Below, piece by piece: positions 6,583-14,279 of a DNA stretch of 17,007 bases. The notes under the pieces were generated by a model that saw only the letters and a program-made list of their open reading frames with translations, was not told the origin of the DNA and did no database searches. How positions within the stretch are numbered: position 1 is the stretch's first letter; every line of letters begins with the position of its first letter. The DNA comes from CAYLYM01 sp964387645 (GTDB lineage: Bacteria; Calditrichota; Calditrichia; RBG-13-44-9). A program made the translations under genes and the position numbers. The stretch covers positions 1 through 17,007 of the forward strand of contig CAYLYM010000085.1 in assembly GCA_964387645.1 (NCBI GenBank). The letters run 5' to 3'.

Positions 6583-7974
6583 TTAACGAACCGGCTTTAT
6601 TTGTTTCTCACATTCCAAAAGAAGGTTCTTTAAACGGTTCACTTCTTCTGGACGTTACCGGATAAGTTTAATTTTTTCAGCCGGATCATTGGCCAAATCG
6701 AAAAGATATTCCCGAATAGAATTGTTTACTTTTTCAAAAATGTATTTAATTTTGCCATCTCTAACAGCCTTTCGAGTTCGTTGTCCACGGCGAGCTCGCC
6801 AGAAAAGTATTCGTTTTTTTACGGGCTGCTTCGTCTCAATCCATTTAAGGATATCAATTCCATCCAATTTACGAACAGAAGGCATACAGTTTCCAGCTGC
6901 CCTCAACATGGAAACTGTGAAATCCATGGTCATACAAGGTTGATGGAAAATAAAACCCTCTGGTAAAACTCCTAGCCATTTGACGATGCAGGGCACCCGG
7001 ATACCTCCTTCGAATAAACTGCCTTTGAAGCCCGAAAATGGGTGATTGCTTCCTGATCGCGAAGCGCCATTATCGCTCTTGAAGATAATCAACGTATTTT
7101 TTGCAAAATTCTTTTCCTCTATTTTCTTCAACACTTCCCCAATGTTTTGATCCATCCGCTCAATCATGGCATAATAGACTTCTTTAGGCCCCTCACTTTG
7201 ATCCTACAATTGAGAATTATCAGGTAGGGGTATAGAAGGTAATTTGCCGGAATCCTGATACGGTGAGTGAGGAGCTGTATAAGTCAAATAAAGGAAAAAG
7301 GGCTGAGTATGAGATTGCCTGTCTAAAAACTTCAGAGCTTCTTCAGTAATCAAATCAGTAAAATACCCGTTTTTTTTAATTGGCCTTTCGTTAAGATAAA
7401 GTGCAGGTAAGCGACTGGGTGGTGGCTCCACATGGTAGTAATAGTCCATGGCTCCGCCAATAGCATAAAAGGCATAATCGAAACCATGCCTGTTTGGTGA
7501 AAATTGTTTTTCATATCCCAGGTGCCAATTCCCACAAACCGCAGTGCAATAACCTACTTGCTTCAACATTTGGGCAAGTGAGACTTCACTCGCAGGCAAA
7601 CCCAGTGCATGTTGTTCCCGAAGCCGGATAGCGTCATCATAACGGCCAACGTTGCCGATACCAATGGCACATTCCAGACCACCAACCCGCTGTTGATAAC
7701 GGCCAGTAAGCAAAGCTGTCCGGGTTGGCGTACATTCAGGTCTATTGGAATAAAAGGCTGTAAAGCGGACACCTTGTGCCGCAAGTTGAACAATTACCGG
7801 AGTCTGAACCTCTCTGTTACCATAACAACCAAGATCTCCATAACCTAAATCATTAGCTAAGATTAACAGGATATTCGGTTTCACTGGACTCTGTTTCCTC
7901 GAACAAGAGAACCAAAAGCCAGACAATCCACCTGTGCCTATCATACTATTCAGGAATTTACGCCTGTTTAACAT
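6583..7974 (-). pseudogene. Exported arylsulfatase-type sulfatase, inactivated by two in-frame stops
   Basis: The frame spans 463 codons, normal for the family, but is cut by TAG at 7204-7206 (codon 257) and TAA at 6655-6657 (codon 440). Beyond each stop the same frame continues to match: DQSEGPKEVYYAMIERMDQN after the first, and RPEEVNRLKNLLLECEK after the second, before the natural TAA at 6583-6585. The N-terminus has a Tat-like signal (RRKFLN, Cys24). The sulfatase signature CTPTR (81-85) holds the Cys that becomes formylglycine, and KSDNG (about 299-303) and GFKGSLFEGGIRVP are present. Two active-site positions are altered: AND instead of the metal-binding ADD (Asn41), and GNWHLG instead of GKWHLG (Asn149 for the catalytic Lys). 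Translation would start at 7974 with AGGA upstream. In life the enzyme would have removed sulfate esters from a sugar, probably outside the cytoplasm. Confidence 0.85.
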
Positions 7975-8510
7975 GTTTATATCCTATGAAAAGATTTCGA
8001 TATGAATTAAAAATTTATTAACGAAAAACCGGAAAGCCTTTACAAATAGCGATTTGTTTTATTTTAAATTATTATTTTACCTGGATTTTAATTATTAAAA
8101 ACATCTGTCTGCGAATACCGAAGATAAAATCAAGTCAATCAATTTGATAACAATATTTACAAAAAGAGTCATTTTAAAATTGTTTATACAAACATTTATT
8201 TACCTATAAAACATTCCTTCTTATTTAAATATGTAACTAATTTTAAAAAATTTCTTCAATTAATCAATATCTGTTTAGTTAAAAATAATTTTTTACAAAA
8301 ATATAAATTTCGATAAAAAATAAATAGCTTATAAATTCAGAGTAGGCAGCAAAAAATTTGATATTTTTCTTCATTTTTTAACTTTTATTATATTTGATGA
8401 TATCGACTCTGTCGACGTACAGCATAACTATAAAAATCTCAATAAATTGAAAATAATTTAATATAATCCAGATATTTCTAATGGATGATTTGAATTTACT
8501 ATTTCCTATT
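7975..8510. other. Long AT-rich stretch without genes
   Basis: About 535 bases of very AT-rich DNA lie between the dead sulfatase and queF. There is no open frame of note on either strand and no RNA gene that I recognise. The only compact symmetry is TCGAC-TCT-GTCGA at 8403-8415. The former sulfatase promoter should lie here, but I cannot point to a clear one. Confidence 0.5.
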
Positions 8511-8945
8511 TCACTTTAAAGCAATTTTGCGCGCTTCAGGTGTTTTTGTGTGCTCTACCTCTACTGTTATGCCAATACCACCACGTATATTAAACACTCC
8601 GGTAACACGACACCAATGTGGATCCAATGCCTTCACCAGATCATCAAGAATAATGTTGACAACATGTTCATGAAAAACACCCTCGTTCCGGTAAGACCAC
8701 AAATATAGTTTAAGTGATTTGGATTCAACAATTTTCTGATCAGGAACGTACTTAATGATGATTTTTGCGAAGTCAGGTTGACCGGTCTTTGGACATAAAC
8801 AAGTAAATTCTTCTGTTTCCAGCGTTACTGTATAAAATCTGTCCGAAGCCTTGTTCGGGAAAGTTTCTAATTTTTTAGTTGGCTGGGCTTTTTTTCCCAA
8901 AAGTGTTATATCTTTAAAATCCTCGTTATTGTATATTTTTTTCAC
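8511..8945 (-). CDS. queF: NADPH-dependent 7-cyano-7-deazaguanine reductase (preQ1 synthase)
   Basis: QueF reduces preQ0 to preQ1 in the synthesis of queuosine, a modified base of tRNA anticodons. The 144-residue protein has the length of the short, single-domain type. It contains TCLCPKTGQPDF, in which Cys51 is the residue that binds preQ0 covalently and Asp58 is the partner acid. It also has the QueF family motif ESKSLKLYLWSYRNEG (about 74-89) and the FHEH segment that helps bind substrate. Translation starts at a GTG (8943-8945), supported by GGAGG six bases upstream. No other queuosine gene lies nearby and I see no preQ1 riboswitch in front of it. It appears to stand alone on the minus strand. 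Confidence 0.93.
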   Translation of the reverse strand: MKKIYNNEDFKDITLLGKKAQPTKKLETFPNKASDRFYTVTLETEEFTCLCPKTGQPDFAKIIIKYVPDQKIVESKSLKLYLWSYRNEGVFHEHVVNIILDDLVKALDPHWCRVTGVFNIRGGIGITVEVEHTKTPEARKIALK

Positions 8946-9009
8946 CTTTTACCTCCGGATCAATTAATTAATAAATGTACACATAAATCCGCAGATCATC
9001 AAATTTTTT

Positions 9010-9034
9010 TGTCGCCAGTCGAAATGACGCGACA
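9010..9034. repeat. REP-like bulged palindrome upstream of queF
   Basis: TGTCGC (9010-9015) pairs with GCGACA (9029-9034), and inside it GTC (9018-9020) pairs with GAC (9026-9028), with a two-base bulge and a GAAAT loop. This 9-bp stem contains the CGAAATGACG core seen in many dispersed intergenic palindromes of bacteria. On the plus strand a T run precedes it; on the minus strand an A run follows it, so it is not a rho-independent terminator in either direction. A dispersed repeat is the better guess, but only one copy is present in this window. Confidence 0.5.
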
Positions 9035-9145
9035 CCAGAATCTACTTCATAATTGAATGAATCAAGTTAAGAATTTTATGCTAATTACTTAATCACTCCA
9101 GCTTAAAACTTTTTTTGGAATTTAAGAAAACAAATCCCACGCAGG

Positions 9146-9171
9146 ATTTCCTAACAAAATTTCCTAACAAA
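9146..9171. repeat. Perfect 13-bp tandem duplication
   Basis: ATTTCCTAACAAA occurs twice without a gap (9146-9158 and 9159-9171). Just upstream AAATCC and GGATTT form a short stem with loop CACGCA. The repeat lies directly beside the terminator hairpin and probably arose by replication slippage. Confidence 0.7.
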
Positions 9172-9203
9172 AGAAAAGGTCTGCGATGTTAAACCGCAGA
9201 CCT
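9170..9203 (-). terminator. Rho-independent terminator downstream of the phosphoglycerate mutase
   Basis: On the minus strand AGGTCTGCG (9203-9195) and CGCAGACCT (9185-9177) form a perfect 9-bp, G+C-rich stem with a nine-base loop, followed at once by TTTCTT. It lies about 155 bases past the stop codon of the mutase gene and before queF, so it should separate the two transcripts. Confidence 0.7.
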
Positions 9204-9359
9204 CATTATCAATGAAATAACTTTTTTACTTTAATTATTTTATTATATTTCCAGAAACTTAATAACTTTCAGTCCAGCCATGCCCAAATAAAATAAATTT
9301 ATTTACACTCAGAACTGAAAATTTTTTAATATTTTGGCTTTAAAAAACAAAAATTGATT
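9204..9359. other. 3' untranslated stretch of the phosphoglycerate mutase gene
   Basis: This AT-rich DNA lies between the mutase stop codon and its probable terminator. I see no gene or structure in it. Confidence 0.4.
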
Positions 9360-10568
9360 TTATGCTCCAAATTTTTTCAGCCTTAAAGCATTTGCCAGAG
9401 CAATAAGTATCACATTCTTCATTGGCATGCGTCCAAGGTAACCATTAGCACAGTTACGCTCTCCAAATTCACTCACCTGGTCAGGCCTAACATATTTCGA
9501 CCATAGAATAGCAGGTACTGGATGCCAACTGTGCGATTTCAACAATGAAGGCGTTGAATGATCACCCGTAATCAAAATAACATCCGGATTCAATTCTCTG
9601 AGTTGAGCAGACCACTCATCCACAGTTTCGATCATTTTCACTTTGGCGTCAAAATTGCCATCTTCCCCGTAACTATCAGTCTTCTTAAAATGCAAGAAAA
9701 AGAAGTCGTATTTGTCGTAACTTTCCTTCAATTGTTTCCACATGTCATCGAAAGTCTCCGGTACTTCCGGCACGGTCATACCCACCAATCTGGCCAGTCC
9801 ACGATACATAGGATACTGGGCGATAGCGATGGATCTTAATCCATATCGTTCTTCCATGGTGGGTAACGGATCGAATTTGGCAAATCCTCGGGCTAAAACA
9901 AAATTAGCCGGTTTTTCATCCTTTAATACTTCTTTCACCTGATCCAGGAACGAGGTCACCAATCGGGCTGTTTTCTCCGAAGCTTCATCTTCACCTTGTA
10001 GTGTCAGAGAAGGTACACCGGTTTGTTGCGGATCTGTATCATTGAGGTTACCACCTAAACCGTCTCCACGCAAAATTAAAACAGCTCGGTGTTCGGATTC
10101 CGTTTCGATGAAAAATTCAACTCCATCTGGCAATTTCACATTATCTCGTATTTTCTGACATAATTTTCGATTAAGCTCTGTAGGGATCCTTCCCGCCCGC
10201 CGATCTATAACATTTCCATTTTCATCAATTGTACAAAAATTTAACCTCGCTGCCACGTCCCGGCCAGTCAAAACAAAATCAACACCTAATGCCGATAAAA
10301 CACCACGACCAATGTTATTCTCCACCGGATCATACCCAAAAAGGGCCAGATGAGCTGGTCCACTACCCGGTGTGATACCGGGTGAAATTGGGTCTAACAA
10401 GCCACAAATACCTTCTTTTGCATATTGATCAAAATTAGGAGTTCTGGCAGATTCTAATTCAGTCTTGTCACCCCCAGGCATGGGAGTTCCACCTAATCCA
10501 TCCATAATCAGATAAATAATTTTGCTGTCATTTTTAAGAAGCAATTCTTGCCATACCTTATCATCCAT
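9360..10568 (-). CDS. apgM: 2,3-bisphosphoglycerate-independent phosphoglycerate mutase, archaeal type
   Basis: The enzyme interconverts 3- and 2-phosphoglycerate in glycolysis and gluconeogenesis. The 402-residue length fits the archaeal-type (ApgM) branch of the alkaline phosphatase superfamily, which is shorter than the GpmI type of about 510. Visible signatures are the metal-binding LIMDGLGGTPMPGG near the N-terminus; SARTPNFDQYAKEGICGLLD; ITPGSGPAHLALFGYDP with the likely nucleophile Ser; and near the C-terminus ITGDHSTPSLLKSHSWHPVP, with the Asp and His residues expected to bind the second metal. The start is set by AAGGAGG a few bases upstream of the ATG at 10566-10568. The gene stands alone, diverges from the sensor kinase and ends at a good terminator. 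ApgM proteins occur in several bacterial lineages, so presence here is not by itself proof of recent transfer. Confidence 0.92.
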   Translation of the reverse strand: MDDKVWQELLLKNDSKIIYLIMDGLGGTPMPGGDKTELESARTPNFDQYAKEGICGLLDPISPGITPGSGPAHLALFGYDPVENNIGRGVLSALGVDFVLTGRDVAARLNFCTIDENGNVIDRRAGRIPTELNRKLCQKIRDNVKLPDGVEFFIETESEHRAVLILRGDGLGGNLNDTDPQQTGVPSLTLQGEDEASEKTARLVTSFLDQVKEVLKDEKPANFVLARGFAKFDPLPTMEERYGLRSIAIAQYPMYRGLARLVGMTVPEVPETFDDMWKQLKESYDKYDFFFLHFKKTDSYGEDGNFDAKVKMIETVDEWSAQLRELNPDVILITGDHSTPSLLKSHSWHPVPAILWSKYVRPDQVSEFGERNCANGYLGRMPMKNVILIALANALRLKKFGA

Positions 10569-10819
10569 TTTTCCGCCTCCTTTTTCTTTATTTTTAAGTT
10601 TTTAAAATAAGAAAATTAGAACATGGTAGCAACGGTATTTTCAAAGGTTAACTTAATGTCATTTGTAACCATTCATTCTGATATTCTTTTTTACGATCGA
10701 TAATGGAAATTCTGTCAATGTCTTATTAGAAAATATGGTTTACTGGTAACTATGAAAAAAATTTAAATAAAACCAATCACTTGTTTGAAACATCAGTTCA
10801 CTTTGCAATTGCTTTATGG
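10569..10819. other. Divergent promoter region of the mutase and the sensor kinase
   Basis: AT-rich DNA separates two divergent genes and must hold promoters for both. A TTGACA occurs on the minus strand at 10718-10713 but has no good -10 box downstream. I see no small gene and no riboswitch. Confidence 0.4.
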
Positions 10820-10848
10820 TTGAATCACGGCTAAATTTTTGGTTTAAA
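10820..10848 (+). promoter_or_regulatory. Weak candidate promoter for the sensor kinase operon
   Basis: TTGAAT (10820-10825) and TTTAAA (10843-10848) are 17 bases apart, the ideal sigma-70 spacing. The -10 box overlaps an imperfect palindrome, TGGTT...AACCA (10840-10856), that could be an operator. In DNA this AT-rich such matches are frequent. Confidence 0.2.
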
Positions 10849-10881
10849 ATTAACCATAAATACAGGTATATATTCTTTAGC

Positions 10882-12732
10882 ATGAAATTGCCACTTCGAA
10901 AAAGACTTAAATCACATAATATATTCACGGGAATCGGAAGAAAATTTCTCCTGTATTTTATTCTTTTCTCAATCATTCCCATTGTATTTATATCCGCATT
11001 TGGATATAAACTAACTGAAAAAATTATTTTAAACCAGAATATCCGTTCTCTTCAACTACAAAATGAAATTATTGCTGCGCAGATAGAAGAGCTTTTCGCA
11101 AAAGCCAACCAGCAATTAATTTTAAAAAACACTTCAAAAATTTCGTATTTGATTAAAATTTTAATGGACGACTCACAATCACACAAATATCACGAAGAAA
11201 TTCAGCAACAACTTATTCAATTATTAAATGAAGAAAAAAAATCAAAAAACCTTTTTACTGGTCTATCGCTTGTGAAAAACTCTGGGGAAATTATTGTTGA
11301 TCCGGATTCTTTTTTAGTTAATATTAATGAAAAAACTCTATCTAAACTTATTAAAGCGGGTTGGGAAACCATCACAACCAGATCTTCTATGGACCATCTT
11401 CAATGGCAAATTCTGATAAGCTGTTCTTTAAATGTTAAATCAACAAATTCACCAATTTATCTGGTTGCTGCTTTTAATCATCAAAATCTCCAGGAACTAA
11501 TAAAACAATTTAGTGAACATAATCCTTCTGTTGAGATTTATATAGTTGATGAAAATAACAGTGTCATTTTTTTCTCTCCCCAAAATTCCTCTTTAAAAAT
11601 AATTCGAGCAAACATCGTTCACGATGCGCCAACTATTTTTTTTAAGCGCTGGGATGGTCAAAAGGTATTGCGCCGAAATTACCCTATTAATCATACCGGC
11701 CTTACGCTTTTTGCAGATGCCCCATATCATAAAATCATGGCAGAAGTCATTATGTTTCGTAATCAGGTGATTTTAGGAGTGGGTATTCTTCTGGTATTAT
11801 TGATCGGTCTGGCATTCTACATCAGCCAGCGCATTACCATTCCCATTCGCCAATTGGTTTATTCAGCCCAGGATATCGGTGATGGTCTTTTAGACGCTCC
11901 AATTCGCATCAATTCCAGTGACGAGATCGGTGTTTTGGCAAAAGAGCTGGATAATATGCGTAAAAATCTGTTGGATTATTATGAAAACCTGGAAAAAAAA
12001 GTTCAACAGCGAACCGAAGAATTGAAACGGGCCCAGTTCCAGATCATGCATCAGGAAAAAATGGCTTCACTGGGACTGATGGCAGCCGGTATCGCTCATG
12101 AAATCGGTAATCCTTTGACCTCAATCTCTTCATTAACCCAATTGTTAAAAAGAAGGCTAAAAGACGAGAAAAATCTTGAATATCTTTCTACCATTATGAA
12201 AAATATAGACCGCATTTCGCGAATTGTGAGAGAATTGGTCGATTTTTCTCGTCCATCCAATTTTGAGGCCAAACTAACCGATATTAATGAAGTAGCCCGC
12301 GCCGCAGTAGGCATTGTGAAATATGATAGTCGTTCAAAGAACATCCAATTTCAGATGGACTTACAGCCCGATCTCCCCAGAACAGTGCTTGTTCCTGACC
12401 AATTGCTGCAGGTGTTCATTAATATTTTATTTAATGCCGTGGATGCCATGGAAGGTTATGGTGATACTTTAACTCTTAGAACATTTTCTGAAGAAAATTA
12501 TATTCACATACATATCAAAGATACAGGTTGTGGCATTGACGAAAACGATATTAATAAAATCTTTGAACCATTTTATACAACCAAAGAAGTGGGGAAAGGC
12601 ACTGGTTTGGGACTTTCGGTGAGTTACGGAATTATTCGCAATTTTGAGGGCGAAATTTCTGTAGAAAGCCAAGTAGGGAAAGGTTCCACTTTTAAGATAA
12701 AATTGCCAATAAAAAATTCAACGAGGGAATAA
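10882..12732 (+). CDS. Membrane-bound sensor histidine kinase (NtrB-like)
   Basis: The 616-residue protein starts preferably at the ATG at 10882, since an open frame back to 10816 would add an AT-rich, unlikely N-terminus; there is no strong Shine-Dalgarno site. A first membrane helix (about 22-40) is followed by an extracytoplasmic region of about 250 residues, which could be a Cache-type sensor although I cannot assign it. A second helix (about 296-316) leads into a HAMP linker (ITIPIRQLVYSAQDIGDG) and a coiled coil (YENLEKKVQQRTEELKRAQ). The kinase core has the H box AHEIGNP with phospho-accepting His406, the N box around Asn514-Asn518, the G1 box DTGCGI (from 547), FEPFYTTK, and the G2 box GKGTGLGLS (about 571). 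This is the architecture of NtrB/ZraS-type kinases. The gene lies four bases before the response regulator, so the two form one operon and a signalling pair. Confidence 0.9.
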   Translation: MKLPLRKRLKSHNIFTGIGRKFLLYFILFSIIPIVFISAFGYKLTEKIILNQNIRSLQLQNEIIAAQIEELFAKANQQLILKNTSKISYLIKILMDDSQSHKYHEEIQQQLIQLLNEEKKSKNLFTGLSLVKNSGEIIVDPDSFLVNINEKTLSKLIKAGWETITTRSSMDHLQWQILISCSLNVKSTNSPIYLVAAFNHQNLQELIKQFSEHNPSVEIYIVDENNSVIFFSPQNSSLKIIRANIVHDAPTIFFKRWDGQKVLRRNYPINHTGLTLFADAPYHKIMAEVIMFRNQVILGVGILLVLLIGLAFYISQRITIPIRQLVYSAQDIGDGLLDAPIRINSSDEIGVLAKELDNMRKNLLDYYENLEKKVQQRTEELKRAQFQIMHQEKMASLGLMAAGIAHEIGNPLTSISSLTQLLKRRLKDEKNLEYLSTIMKNIDRISRIVRELVDFSRPSNFEAKLTDINEVARAAVGIVKYDSRSKNIQFQMDLQPDLPRTVLVPDQLLQVFINILFNAVDAMEGYGDTLTLRTFSEENYIHIHIKDTGCGIDENDINKIFEPFYTTKEVGKGTGLGLSVSYGIIRNFEGEISVESQVGKGSTFKIKLPIKNSTRE

Positions 12733-12736
12733 TAAG

Positions 12737-14086
12737 ATGAAACAAAACATTCTCATTGTCGACGATGAGTCTACTATTCGAGATACACTTTCGCTGATTT
12801 TGAAGGAGGAGGGTTACGAAACTCAGACCGCTGCTAACGGCCTAGAAGCGCTCAATAAGATAAAAGAACTGAATTTTGATCTGGTTATTACAGATTTGAA
12901 AATGCCTAAAGTAGATGGCCTGGAGTTGATGGAAAAATTAAAGGAGATTTCTCCAAAAACATCGGTGATCGTAATAACTGCCTATGCCACTTTAGAGAGC
13001 GCTATTCAGGCACTCCGCCTCGGGGCATACGATTACATCATCAAACCATTAGATTTTGATGATGTGATTTTACGTATCAAGCGACTGATGGAACATCGCG
13101 AATTGGAACAGGAGAATGAGTTTCTGCGTCAGGAGGTACAGGAAAAATTTAGCTTTTCCAATATCATTGGCGAGAGTCCTCAAATGAAAGAAGTCTTTCG
13201 TCTAATTGAGAAAGTAGCGGCGACCAAAGGAAATGTTCTTATCACTGGAAAAAGCGGAACAGGGAAGGAACTGGTGGCACGCGCCATTCACTATAATTCC
13301 CCCCGAAAAAATAAACGATTCGTGGCTATAAATTGCGGAGCGATTGTTTCCAATCTTATGGAAAGCGAATTGTTTGGTCATAAAAAGGGGGCTTTCACTG
13401 GAGCAGTACGAGATAAAGAAGGCCTTTTCAAAGTGGCGGACGAAGGTACCCTTTTTCTGGATGAAGTAGGTGAAATACCGTTACATCTGCAGGTCAAACT
13501 TCTCCGTGCCATCGAAACAGGAGAAATCATGCCAGTGGGAGGAACAATCCCTATCAAAGTAGATGTTCGAATCATCGCAGCAACCAATCGCGACCTGGAA
13601 AAGGAAGTTGAAAATGGCAATTTCCGAGAAGACCTCTTTTATCGGCTAAATGTAGTCGAAATCAAATTACCAGCGCTGTCAGAACGAAAAGAAGATATCC
13701 CATTACTGGTAGAACACTTTATAAAAAAATACAATCGCGAGTTGAACCGCCAGGTGAAAGGGGTTGATGACGAAACTTTGAAAATACTGATGAATTATGA
13801 ATGGAAAGGTGGTATACGGGAACTGGAGAACGTTATCGAAAGAGCGTTGATCTTATGCGAATCAGACATTATCCGCAAGGAAGATCTGCCACCTAATCTG
13901 ATGCGGATTGAACCAGCACCGGACATGCCTATCAAGCTTAAAGAAGCAGTGTCTATGTTTGAACGACAGCATATTGCCAAGATTCTTAAAGCAACCCTGG
14001 GTGATAAAGAAAAAGCAGCCAAGGTTCTGGGAATTAGTTTGAGTTCACTTTACCGAAAAATTGATGAACTGGAAGTAAAAGTTTAA
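12737..14086 (+). CDS. NtrC-family response regulator that activates sigma-54 RNA polymerase
   Basis: The 449-residue protein has three domains. The receiver (1-120) has the acidic pocket VDDE, the phosphorylation site Asp53 in VITDLKMP, and the conserved Lys103 in IIKPLDF. The AAA+ domain has Walker A GKSGTGKE from Gly171, the sigma-54 contact loop GAFTGA (218-223), Walker B TLFLDE with Asp242-Glu243, and FYRLNV. The C-terminal Fis-type helix-turn-helix (about 410-449) reads KEKAAKVLGISLSSLYRKI. On phosphorylation by the kinase encoded just upstream, it should bind upstream sites and use ATP to open promoters held by sigma-54 RNA polymerase. It is translated from GAGGGA at 12723-12728. I found no -24/-12 promoter (GG-N10-GC type) in the window, so its targets lie elsewhere or are not obvious. 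Confidence 0.95.
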   Translation: MKQNILIVDDESTIRDTLSLILKEEGYETQTAANGLEALNKIKELNFDLVITDLKMPKVDGLELMEKLKEISPKTSVIVITAYATLESAIQALRLGAYDYIIKPLDFDDVILRIKRLMEHRELEQENEFLRQEVQEKFSFSNIIGESPQMKEVFRLIEKVAATKGNVLITGKSGTGKELVARAIHYNSPRKNKRFVAINCGAIVSNLMESELFGHKKGAFTGAVRDKEGLFKVADEGTLFLDEVGEIPLHLQVKLLRAIETGEIMPVGGTIPIKVDVRIIAATNRDLEKEVENGNFREDLFYRLNVVEIKLPALSERKEDIPLLVEHFIKKYNRELNRQVKGVDDETLKILMNYEWKGGIRELENVIERALILCESDIIRKEDLPPNLMRIEPAPDMPIKLKEAVSMFERQHIAKILKATLGDKEKAAKVLGISLSSLYRKIDELEVKV

Positions 14087-14102
14087 TCTAACACAATTTT
14101 AT

Positions 14103-14120
14103 CGAAAAATAGTTTTTTCG
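14103..14120. repeat. A/T hairpin downstream of the response regulator
   Basis: CGAAAAA (14103-14109) and TTTTTCG (14114-14120) form a 7-bp stem with loop TAGT, just after the end of the regulator gene, followed by GTCTTTTCGG. It may help end transcription on the plus strand, but the stem has only two G-C pairs. Confidence 0.35.
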
Positions 14121-14132
14121 GTCTTTTCGGCT

Positions 14133-14228
14133 AAGAAGTATTGATGATTGATCCAAATCGATAAGTATATTTGAACAATATGATTATTCAAACGGATAAT
14201 TATTTTTGTCAGTATGATGATACTTCTT
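14133..14228. repeat. Nested inverted repeats in the convergent gap
   Basis: The outer arms AAGAAGTAT (14133-14141) and ATACTTCTT (14220-14228) are perfect 9-bp complements. Inside them 14170-14192 is an imperfect palindrome, TTTGAACAAT-ATG-ATTATTCAAA, pairing at nine of ten positions. Together they could fold as one branched structure in either transcript from the two converging genes. A role in transcription ending or transcript stability is possible, as is a small remnant element. Confidence 0.45.
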
Positions 14229-14279
14229 TAATCCTTCAATAAAAAACTATAAGAGGATTAACTTGTATAGGAACTGCAA

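Noticed and set aside
6583..7974. Reassignment of TAG as a sense codon, since both the sulfatase and the GDPD remnant contain in-frame TAG
   Set aside because: The sulfatase also has an in-frame TAA and the GDPD remnant has a frameshift and lacks its N-terminus. The dehydrogenase at 14280 ends naturally in TAG. Gene decay explains all of this.
7168..7974. Two separate small genes (6655-7167 and 7204-7974) instead of one broken sulfatase
   Set aside because: Both are in the same frame, sulfatase motifs run across the stop, and the second piece has no ribosome-binding site of note.
8946..9009. A preQ1 riboswitch in front of queF
   Set aside because: I could not find the short C-rich pseudoknot pattern of known preQ1 classes in the leader; only a bulged palindrome further upstream is present.
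9146..9171. Start of a CRISPR-like array
   Set aside because: There are only two 13-bp units joined without spacers, so it is a simple tandem duplication.
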